Shown here piece after piece: positions 1 through 5,759 of a DNA stretch of 7,713 nt. The notes below the pieces were generated by a model that saw only the letters and a list, made by a program, of their open reading frames with translations, was not told where the DNA came from and ran no database searches. This DNA comes from Flavobacteriales bacterium. Lineage in GTDB: Bacteria > Bacteroidota > Bacteroidia > Flavobacteriales_D > Sanyastnellaceae. The stretch lies in assembly GCA_027488055.1 (NCBI GenBank), contig JAIYCK010000004.1, forward strand, positions 1 to 7,713, given 5' to 3'. How positions within the stretch are numbered: the first letter of the stretch is position 1; every line of letters begins with the position of its first letter. The position numbers were made by a program, and so were the translations under genes.

Positions 1-696
1 AAAATTGTATTCACCATGGATGCCGATTTGCAAGACAGCCCGGACGAGATCCCTGCTATGCGCGATATGATTTTGAACCAAGGTTTAGATCTTGTAAGCG
101 GCTGGAAAAAGAAGCGTTTTGATCCGTTGAGTAAAACCATTCCAACCAAACTATACAATTGGGCGACACGAAAGATGAGCGGCATTGCGCTTCATGACTT
201 CAACTGCGGACTTAAAGCATATCGTTTGGAGGTAGTCAAAAGCTTAGAAATTTACGGTGAAATGCATCGCTATATTCCTGTCATGGCACAACGAGAGGGA
301 TTCAAAAACATCGGAGAAAAAGTAGTCGAGCACCGCGCACGCCAGTTTGGGCATACCAAATTTGGTTTGGAGCGTTTTATCAATGGCCCGCTTGACTTAC
401 TTACGATCATGTTCATATCCAAGTTTGGTAAACGTCCAATGCACATTTTTGGCACCATCGGCGGTATGATGTTCATGATAGGTTTTTTTGGATTTGCCTA
501 TTTGGGCATTGACAAATTTTTGCACTTGTATGTGTACCATCGCACTGCACCAGTGTTGGCAACGCAGACCTGGTTTTTTATCGCGCTTACAGCCATGATT
601 ATTGGAACTCAACTTTTCTTAGCAGGCTTTATTGGTGAGCTTATCACCCGCAACACAGCCAGTCGAAATCAATATAAAATACTCGACTCGATCTAA
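1..696 (+). CDS. Family 2 glycosyltransferase, DPM1/GtrB-like, 3' part (5' truncated by window edge)
   Basis: The reading frame is open from base 1 (KIVFT before the first Met at 16), so the gene begins outside the window; 231 codons are visible. Visible family 2 glycosyltransferase motifs are the DxD nucleotide-sugar/metal motif in MDADLQDSP (D7 and D9 of the visible part), GWKKKR, DFNCGLKAYR, EMHRYIPV and GHTKFGLERF. These match the dolichol-/undecaprenyl-phosphate mannosyl- or glucosyltransferase (DPM1/GtrB-like) branch, which moves a sugar from a nucleotide donor to a polyprenyl-phosphate on the cytoplasmic face of the inner membrane. Two C-terminal hydrophobic helices (around MHIFGTIGGMMFMIGFFGF and WFFIALTAMIIGTQLFLAGF) anchor it, as is usual in this branch. 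Family members are usually a little over 300 residues, so roughly 80-90 N-terminal residues are missing. The exact sugar and lipid acceptor cannot be told from sequence. It converges on the secreted-protein gene to its right. Confidence 0.92.
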   Translation, partial: KIVFTMDADLQDSPDEIPAMRDMILNQGLDLVSGWKKKRFDPLSKTIPTKLYNWATRKMSGIALHDFNCGLKAYRLEVVKSLEIYGEMHRYIPVMAQREGFKNIGEKVVEHRARQFGHTKFGLERFINGPLDLLTIMFISKFGKRPMHIFGTIGGMMFMIGFFGFAYLGIDKFLHLYVYHRTAPVLATQTWFFIALTAMIIGTQLFLAGFIGELITRNTASRNQYKILDSI

Positions 697-715
697 CAAT
701 AGCCTTCAGGCAATT

Positions 716-800
716 GGGATCTTATCGGACGTTCTTAGAAATCCATTCAAGGACAAGGAGTTCCATATTCCAAGGGTCAATAGACTATAGACAAGATCCC
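716..800. repeat. Imperfect inverted repeat in gene-free gap
   Basis: GGGATCTTATC (716-726) and GACAAGATCCC (790-800) are complementary at 10 of 11 positions, with a 63-nt interior. They lie in the 209-bp stretch between the glycosyltransferase stop and the terminator, where I find no convincing gene on either strand. A folded 3' UTR or small RNA is possible, but a pairing of this length could also be chance. Confidence 0.25.
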
Positions 801-905
801 TGATAATTCGTCGATCGAACGTTTCAAGAAATCTCATCCTCGTCTTTGTGTGTCTCTTGCGCGCAGATGAAATGAGACTCATACCTGAAGATATCAACCA
901 TTAAA

Positions 906-930
906 AAAGGGCACCCAATGGGTGCCCTTT
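906..930 (-). terminator. Intrinsic terminator between convergent genes
   Basis: A perfect 11-bp stem (906-916 with 920-930, GGGCACCC core) closes a 3-nt loop. Read on the minus strand the stem runs into six T (complement of A903-A908), a classic rho-independent terminator 23 nt past the stop of the 867-residue protein gene. On the plus strand only three T follow, inside the stem, so it may also stop glycosyltransferase transcription, but less efficiently. Confidence 0.9.
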
Positions 931-952
931 CACTATTATTTCAATGAATGAA

Positions 953-3556
953 TTATTCCTTGATCAAAGGCGTTGAAACTCTATTTGCTCCATTCTCAAC
1001 TTGTACTACATAAAATCCTGGTGCAAGTGTTTCCACGTTCATTTCAATCAACTTGCTTCCCTCAGCATTTGCAATTTGCTGGCGCGTTACCAAGCGACCA
1101 TCCATAGCGATGATCGAAACAGCTACATCAGCTGTGCGGTCCAAATTAGAGACATTCACAACCAAACCTGAGTTTGCTGGATTTGGATAAAGGTTCACTC
1201 CCATTTCCAAACCGATGAAACCACCTGCTAGGAAGCCGTCATTGTTATTGAACATGCAAGATCCGTCATCAAACGTCGCTTGCGGGTTGTAATTCATGGC
1301 AAATTCATTGGTGCAACCAGAAATTTCTGTGCATGCTCCATTGATGCTGAAGTCATTCGAAGCAGAGTATCCATAATACAAGCTGCCTTCGTAGTAAGCA
1401 CCACCAAGATCGATCATGTAATATCCGCCATTCCATCCATCACCCCATGAGTCTGTCATATTAAACTGATAGCATCCATTTGGCAAGCAAAGGTTTGTTT
1501 GGCCCATTGACCAAGAATTCAAACCGTCACCTTCGAAAACGACTTCTCCATTTTCATTGGTGATATTCCATCCCATTTCCGTACCCCACATTTGAGAGAC
1601 GATAGTGACTGTAACGGTATTCAAATCACAATCAATTCCATAAATGCAAGAACCATCATCGTTCGTCGCTTCTGCATTGTAGTTGTTTGCCAAAGGATCC
1701 GTGCAACCATAGACCACCACAGCACCACAAGTACCATCAATGCTTGACACTTGACTGGCAAATGCGTCTGTAGCACCAGGCTGTGCATTGATGTATTGTC
1801 CGCCCGTTCCATTGATCCAGAAGTAACCGTTCGACCAGCCAAAAGGTCCTTCGTTGTTGATCATATTAGCTGTGTAACACATTCCAGGTTGAAGACAAAT
1901 TGTAGTGTAGAAAATCTGACCATTGCTAAGTCCACTTACTTCAGAAACGAGATTGCCTTGGTCGTCCAAGATTTCCAATTCCACTTGTTGACCATTGCTG
2001 AATGTGCATACATACAACTGTGCAATCACACTGCCTTCTCCAGCGCAGTATTCGCATGAGCCATCGTCTTCATTAGCAGTTGGATTGAAGTTGATGGCAG
2101 AAGGATCCGTGCAACCCGTGAATATGCATGATCCATCGTCATATAAAGCCGTTGGATCGAAATTAGAAGCGCTAGGATTGATGCACCCCAAAGCAATAGC
2201 TGGTTCACAGCCTTCAGCATTGAGAGCGAAAGTGCCATAACCAAAATAGCCTGAAGGCAAACCATATGAGGTGACAGTTCCATTCGCCATGAGCATGAGG
2301 GTACCACCATTCCATCCATCACCGAAAGTGTCGTGTGTAACCAATGTATAGCAACCATCAGCCAAACACATCGTTGCTGAATAAGTCATTTGATTGGCCG
2401 TGTAATTATTTCCTACGAAAACCACATTGCCATCAGCGTCCAAAATTTCGAACCATGTCTCACTCGCGAAACTACCCGTGGTCATTACCGCCGTAACTGT
2501 ATTCAAACCATCACAATTTACAGGCATGATGCAAGAACCATCGTCGGTATTGGCATTTGCATTGTAGTTTACCGCTGTTGAATCCGTGCAACCATAGATC
2601 GTAGTGCATGTGCCATCCACTGAGAAGATTACCGATTGGGTGGAGAGATAGTTTTCAAGCCCCGTGTTGATGTATTGACCACCTGTTCCATTCACCCAAA
2701 AATAACCATTGTACCAGCCATTAAGGCCAGCAGAGTTTGACATGACAGCAGTGTAACATTCGCCACTGTTGAGACAAAGATCATGATATGAAATTGAGCT
2801 CAATGTTCCGCCATCTAGACTGATCACTACATTGCCATTCTGATCTAGGATGTCCAAAGCCACCTGATTTGCATTAGAGAAAGTGCACAAGTAGAGAGTA
2901 GCAGTTATGCTTCCCTCCGCGTTGCAATATGCGCAGGAGCCGTCGTCTGTGTTTGCTCCTTGGTTGAAGTTGATCGCCGTTGGATCAGTACAGCCATAAA
3001 TTGTATATTGGCATGAGCCGTCGTTGATCGTTGCAGCTGGATCATAATTGATGGCCAATGAATCGGTGCAGCCGTAATCTCCCAATGCATAGCAAGTAGC
3101 AGAAAACGAGTAATCACCTGCTTGAGACGCAAAGCCTCCCACACGAATAAAATACGTGAGTCCTTCAATAGCAGTAAAAGTAACTGAGCTGCTCATCGAT
3201 CCGCACGCATCATCATTTCCTACAACGCATGACAGAGCGCCGCAATCCCCCATAAATACATGCAATTTTGTATCAAAACCAGTGGTCGGATAACAAGTCG
3301 TCATGTCCACCATGGAAGAGTTATTGGCCGTCCATGTGTACCAAGCTTGTCCGCTGGTTCCTACACTCGTGCTGCACGTCGTTGCTCCGCTAGAAGCATT
3401 GTCATTCATCACACCTACCGTGGAGCCGCTGTAGATTGTTCCATCGCATGCGATTGAAACAGCATCAAAGCAACTTGTGCCTGGTAGTATCTGAGCCTGA
3501 AGCCCGATGCACCAGCACATCACAAGACTAAGAACCAATGTACATTTTGTTTTCAT
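953..3556 (-). CDS. Secreted modular Cys-rich repeat protein with T9SS type A sorting domain
   Basis: Residues 1-22 form a signal peptide (KTK, a hydrophobic core, likely cut after LQA). Residues about 24-158 form a beta-rich N-terminal domain resembling pre-peptidase C-terminal (PPC-like) domains, with WYTWTA, DTKLHVF and TYFIRVGG. Then come seven 21-residue repeats beginning GCTDP and ending DDGSC (starts at 162, 188, 322, 457, 481, 617, 747), interspersed with two copies each of domain A (209-320, 502-616; NGYFW, NGTGGQYIN) and domain B (343-456, 638-746; GDGWNGG). Residues about 782-867 are a type A Por secretion C-terminal domain: LYPNPA, then MDGRLV, LAPGFYVVQV and a final LIKE. In Bacteroidota that domain directs export across the outer membrane by the type IX system, after which it is cleaved. 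The Asp/Asn-rich DDGSC motifs suggest calcium binding and the many Cys suggest disulfides; both are inference. No catalytic motif is seen, so an adhesive or structural surface role is likelier than an enzyme. The single ATG in front of the signal peptide fixes the start. Confidence 0.93.
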   Translation of the reverse strand: MKTKCTLVLSLVMCWCIGLQAQILPGTSCFDAVSIACDGTIYSGSTVGVMNDNASSGATTCSTSVGTSGQAWYTWTANNSSMVDMTTCYPTTGFDTKLHVFMGDCGALSCVVGNDDACGSMSSSVTFTAIEGLTYFIRVGGFASQAGDYSFSATCYALGDYGCTDSLAINYDPAATINDGSCQYTIYGCTDPTAINFNQGANTDDGSCAYCNAEGSITATLYLCTFSNANQVALDILDQNGNVVISLDGGTLSSISYHDLCLNSGECYTAVMSNSAGLNGWYNGYFWVNGTGGQYINTGLENYLSTQSVIFSVDGTCTTIYGCTDSTAVNYNANANTDDGSCIMPVNCDGLNTVTAVMTTGSFASETWFEILDADGNVVFVGNNYTANQMTYSATMCLADGCYTLVTHDTFGDGWNGGTLMLMANGTVTSYGLPSGYFGYGTFALNAEGCEPAIALGCINPSASNFDPTALYDDGSCIFTGCTDPSAINFNPTANEDDGSCEYCAGEGSVIAQLYVCTFSNGQQVELEILDDQGNLVSEVSGLSNGQIFYTTICLQPGMCYTANMINNEGPFGWSNGYFWINGTGGQYINAQPGATDAFASQVSSIDGTCGAVVVYGCTDPLANNYNAEATNDDGSCIYGIDCDLNTVTVTIVSQMWGTEMGWNITNENGEVVFEGDGLNSWSMGQTNLCLPNGCYQFNMTDSWGDGWNGGYYMIDLGGAYYEGSLYYGYSASNDFSINGACTEISGCTNEFAMNYNPQATFDDGSCMFNNNDGFLAGGFIGLEMGVNLYPNPANSGLVVNVSNLDRTADVAVSIIAMDGRLVTRQQIANAEGSKLIEMNVETLAPGFYVVQVENGANRVSTPLIKE
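1256..2995 (-). repeat. Internal two-fold duplication of a ~290-residue module
   Basis: Residues 188-477 (2126-2995) and 481-767 (1256-2116) share the same order: repeat, domain A, repeat, domain B, repeat. Domain A copies share CTFSN, the QV(A/E)L(D/E)ILD(D/Q) stretch, NGYFW(V/I)NGTGGQYIN and DGTC. Domain B copies share LNTVT, NGEVVF or DGNVVF, and GDGWNGG. Corresponding repeats are offset by 293, 295 and 290 residues. The copies have diverged at protein and DNA level, so the duplication is old rather than an assembly artefact. Confidence 0.85.
1256..3073 (-). repeat. Seven 21-residue GCTDP...DDGSC protein repeats
   Basis: The repeats lie at 3011-3073, 2933-2995, 2531-2593, 2126-2188, 2054-2116, 1646-1708 and 1256-1318. 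Each encodes exactly 21 residues with two fixed Cys, a central N(Y/F)(N/D) and a terminal DGSC; six of seven have DDGSC and the first has NDGSC. Similar repeats are common in exported proteins of marine Bacteroidota. They recall the Asp-rich calcium-binding loops of thrombospondin type 3 repeats, but homology is not shown here. Confidence 0.9.
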
Positions 3557-3585
3557 AAGGGTAAAAGAATTTTGATTTATGGTTT

Positions 3586-3617
3586 CAAATCGATTGAGTA
3601 AACAATATTACTATCAA
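3586..3617 (-). promoter_or_regulatory. Possible promoter of the T9SS repeat protein
   Basis: On the minus strand TCGATTTG (3586-3593) matches the Bacteroidota -7 consensus TAnnTTTG except at one base. A TTG (3615-3617) sits 21 nt upstream, at the usual distance for the -33 element. The predicted transcript would start near 3580, giving a leader of about 25 nt. This is the best candidate in the intergenic region, but it is a weak match. Confidence 0.28.
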
Positions 3618-3769
3618 TACTTTAAGCAGACAAGTAAATCGAATAAAACGTTGCTTTGTTCATCCTCTTTTCGCGAACCGCAGGGACAACAAAACACCAA
3701 GTAATTGATTTACATCGGCTTACACACTGTTAAAAATCAGAAACCGTTCGATTTGTTCATAACTCAAGG

Positions 3770-4954
3770 TCATTCATGAATTACACCGCTGCCAACAAGT
3801 CGATTTCCCTCATACCAAGCCGCAAATTGGCCCGCGGCTATGCTTCTTTGAGGCACTTGGAAAACGATGTGCAATCCTTCTTCTTTTTGGGTCAGCGTGG
3901 CTTTGAACAATTCTTGTCGATATCGATAGCGCAAGTCGTAGGTCCTTTTTTCATTGATTTGCATCTGATCCGCTTGGTCCAACCAATGTATCTCAGGCTG
4001 GGCAATGAAAATTCCCTGCCGCACGAGGCCTGGATGAAGTTCGCCCTGCCCAACAAATACGATGTTGGAAATTGGATCAGTACCCAAAATAAAAAGCGGT
4101 TCCGCTTTGCCTCCTACCCCTAAGCCCTTGCGTTGGCCTGTAGTATAATAATGCGCCCCATTGTGTTCACCAATTTTAACGCCTGCGCGAGGATCCAGCT
4201 GAAAGGCCGACGTAGAATGAGCAAGTTCCTCCGCACCTTGATATTTGTGGATCAGAGGTGCATCCATTGGAATTTCGATGATGTCGCCTTTGCGGGGTTT
4301 CAATTGTTGTTGCAGAAACGTGGGCAATTTTACTTTACCAATGAAACAAAGCCCTTGAGAGTCCTTTTTATTGGCCGTTGGTAGGCCAATTTGATTGGCG
4401 ATGGCCCGCACCTCCGATTTTTGCAAATGCCCAATGGGGAATAACGCCTTAGAAAGTTGAAATTGATTCAACTGACATAGAAAATAGCTTTGATCTTTAT
4501 TCGCATCGGCTCCCGCCAAAAGACGGTAGTGTATTTGACCATTGGATTCAGATTCAGCCTTTTGGCAATAGTGACCTGTGGCCACAAAATCCGCATTGAG
4601 CTGAAGCGCCACGTTTAGAAAAAGATCGAATTTGACCTCTCTATTGCAAAGCACATCTGGATTGGGTGTCCGGCCCATTTCATACTCCCTAAACATGTAA
4701 TCCACAATCCGCGCTTTGTATTCCGCGCTCATATCGAGGACATGAAAAGGTATTCCAAGGCATTCAGCCACGAGCATGGCGTCCTGACTGTCATCGATCC
4801 AAGGGCATTCATTGTTGATAATGACCGATTCATCGTGCCAATTGCGCATGAAAATACCGATTACTTCATACCCCTGTTCGATCAAAAGATGCGCTGCCAC
4901 GCTGGAATCAACGCCGCCTGAAAGTCCAACCACTACTCTACCCATGTGAGACAT
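3770..4954 (-). CDS. mnmA: tRNA-specific 2-thiouridylase MnmA
   Basis: MnmA installs sulfur at C2 of uridine 34 in the Lys, Glu and Gln tRNAs: it adenylates the base with ATP and transfers persulfide sulfur. All hallmarks are present: the PP-loop SGGVDSSV (residues 12-19), the catalytic cysteines C103 (in NPDVLCNREVKF) and C203 (in DSQGLCFIGK), TGHY (126-129), KDQSYFL (153-159), TTGQRKGLGV (271-280) in the central domain, and the C-terminal beta-barrel ending GSGVIHE. The segment NWHDESVIINNECPWIDDSQDA (around 38-59) is longer than in E. coli MnmA and is typical of Bacteroidota homologues. At 394 residues the length is normal and the frame is intact. The start is ATG at 4952-4954 or ATG at 4943-4945 (M4, giving MGRVVVGLSGG). 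The -7 element nearly touches the first ATG, so the shorter form is a fair alternative. Cytoplasmic; transcribed alone, divergent from the sigma gene. Confidence 0.97.
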   Translation of the reverse strand: MSHMGRVVVGLSGGVDSSVAAHLLIEQGYEVIGIFMRNWHDESVIINNECPWIDDSQDAMLVAECLGIPFHVLDMSAEYKARIVDYMFREYEMGRTPNPDVLCNREVKFDLFLNVALQLNADFVATGHYCQKAESESNGQIHYRLLAGADANKDQSYFLCQLNQFQLSKALFPIGHLQKSEVRAIANQIGLPTANKKDSQGLCFIGKVKLPTFLQQQLKPRKGDIIEIPMDAPLIHKYQGAEELAHSTSAFQLDPRAGVKIGEHNGAHYYTTGQRKGLGVGGKAEPLFILGTDPISNIVFVGQGELHPGLVRQGIFIAQPEIHWLDQADQMQINEKRTYDLRYRYRQELFKATLTQKEEGLHIVFQVPQRSIAAGQFAAWYEGNRLVGSGVIHE

Positions 4955-4958
4955 GGTA

Positions 4959-4966
4959 CAAAATTA
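4959..4966 (-). promoter_or_regulatory. Candidate -7 element of the mnmA promoter
   Basis: On the minus strand TAATTTTG is an exact match to the Bacteroidota -7 consensus TAnnTTTG. It ends only 4 nt before the first ATG of mnmA, so transcription would begin at or just after that ATG. The message would be leaderless, or would use the second ATG at 4943-4945 with a leader of about 10 nt. No clear TTTG/TTG -33 box is found at the expected distance; the palindrome at 4972-4987 lies there instead. Confidence 0.45.
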
Positions 4967-4971
4967 AAGAA

Positions 4972-4987
4972 GATAAGCCGGCTTGTC
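4972..4987. promoter_or_regulatory. 16-bp palindrome in the mnmA promoter spacer
   Basis: GATAAGCCGGCTTGTC is self-complementary except at one base pair (T4974/G4985); the inner 10 bp, AAGCCGGCTT, are perfect. It begins 5 bp upstream of the candidate -7 element and covers roughly positions -18 to -33 of the mnmA promoter, where a dimeric regulator could bind. The operator role is inference. Confidence 0.35.
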
Positions 4988-5082
4988 TCTTTATTGATGA
5001 AATTTACCAATAGCTTCTTTTTCAATAAATTAATCCACAAAACAGAAGGTTTGGGCTGGTAAAATGAAAGATCTAGCCCCTA

Positions 5083-5116
5083 TTCGGTCAAAAAAATCGC
5101 AATAACATTACATTTG
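5083..5116 (+). promoter_or_regulatory. Candidate promoter of the sigma/membrane-protein operon
   Basis: TACATTTG (5109-5116) is an exact TAnnTTTG -7 element. TTCG (5083-5086), one mismatch from the TTTG -33 box, lies 22 nt upstream, within the range seen in Flavobacteriia. Transcription would start near 5121-5123, leaving a leader of about 40 nt before the GTG start at 5163. The form is that of a housekeeping promoter, not an obvious ECF autoregulated one. Confidence 0.5.
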
Positions 5117-5121
5117 TAATG
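5106..5121. promoter_or_regulatory. 16-bp palindrome overlapping the -7 element (possible operator)
   Basis: CATTACATTTGTAATG has perfect 7-bp arms (5106-5112 and 5115-5121) around a TT centre and fully contains the -7 element TACATTTG. A protein bound here would block polymerase, so it is a candidate repressor site for the sigma operon. Arms of this length also arise by chance about once per window of this size. Confidence 0.4.
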
Positions 5122-5162
5122 GCAACCCTTCTATAAATCGTACGTCTTAAAGTCTAATCCGC

Positions 5163-5759
5163 GTGGCTGAATCCAGAACAGTGCAAGCTCTTATTGATGG
5201 CTGTCTCAAAGGAGATCGTCGATCACAGCAAGCTGTGTACAAGATGTTCTATGGAAAAATGAAGAGCGTGTGTATGCGTTACACCCGCGACAATGATCAA
5301 GCCATGGATGTCCTTCAAGAGGGTTTTGTCAAGGTATTCAACAATCTTGATCGCTACACAGGAGTAGGCTCTTTCGAAGGATGGATTAGGAGAATCATGG
5401 TCAATTTATCCATTGACCGATTCCGAAAATTGAAGCACGATTTTGTGCTGCTAGGTGAAAATGACAACTTGGAAAATTGGGACATCCATTCCAATGAGCA
5501 AGAAGAAGAAAAAGATGGTGATGACGCCATTTACGATATAACTCCGGAGCAGATTATTGATGCGATGCAACAATTGTCCCCGGCATACAGGACCGTTTTT
5601 AATTTATATGTGTTTGAGAATTACTCGCACCAAGATATAGCTGAAGCACTGGAAATCAGTGTAGGTACATCCAAAAGCAATTATGCCAAGGCGAGAAAAA
5701 ACATACGTAAATTATTAAGCAAGAGCCTAAACTTGAACTTAACACGAGAGAATGAATAA
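5163..5759 (+). CDS. ECF-type RNA polymerase sigma-70 factor
   Basis: An alternative sigma factor that would direct RNA polymerase to a specific set of promoters. Region 2 spans about residues 20-88 (YKMFYGKMKSVCMRY, then DVLQEGFVKVFNNLDRY and GSFEGWIRRIMVNLSIDRFR) and holds the core-binding and -10-recognition helices. Region 4 spans about 125-178 (QQLSPAYRTVFNLYVFENY, then HQDIAEALEISVGTSKSNYAKAR), the helix-turn-helix for -35 recognition. There is no region 1 or 3, which defines the ECF group. The 198-residue length is at the usual size. A very acidic linker (about 99-121, with EQEEEKDGDD) separates the two regions. The start is GTG: the frame is closed by a stop at 5148-5150 and the first in-frame ATG, at residue 28, would remove part of region 2. 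The stop overlaps the next gene by 8 nt, indicating translational coupling to a membrane protein that is its likely regulator. The target regulon is unknown. Confidence 0.94.
   Translation: MAESRTVQALIDGCLKGDRRSQQAVYKMFYGKMKSVCMRYTRDNDQAMDVLQEGFVKVFNNLDRYTGVGSFEGWIRRIMVNLSIDRFRKLKHDFVLLGENDNLENWDIHSNEQEEEKDGDDAIYDITPEQIIDAMQQLSPAYRTVFNLYVFENYSHQDIAEALEISVGTSKSNYAKARKNIRKLLSKSLNLNLTRENE

Noticed and set aside
706..897. 63-codon minus-strand open frame with a TTG start
   Set aside because: It follows the terminator of the upstream gene, has no recognisable domain or promoter, and its composition looks non-coding.
1751..2059. Plus-strand 102-codon open frame within the large secreted protein gene
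   Set aside because: It is antisense to conserved repeat and domain coding sequence, without signal, domain or promoter.
953..3556. Lipoprotein signal in the secreted repeat protein (Cys at residues 14 and 16)
   Set aside because: Neither Cys is preceded by a lipobox (LVMC and MCWC contexts), and both lie inside the hydrophobic core; a signal peptidase I site after LQA fits better.
3731..3769. Possible mnmA terminator (AAATC/GATTT pairing before a T run on the minus strand)
   Set aside because: The stem is five AT-rich pairs around an 11-nt loop, too weak to support.
3720..3773. 17-residue minus-strand open frame starting MTLSYEQIERFL, overlapping the mnmA stop by ATGA
   Set aside because: The overlap looks like translational coupling and the start looks protein-like, but a stop comes after 17 codons and no continuation in another frame is recognisable. 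Too short to support as a gene; it could be a remnant.
3776..4123. Plus-strand 115-codon open frame within mnmA
   Set aside because: Antisense shadow of the conserved C-terminal half of mnmA.
5053..5079. GGGCT/AGCCC hairpin in the divergent intergenic region
   Set aside because: Only 5 bp with a 17-nt loop and no T run; not enough for a terminator or riboswitch call.
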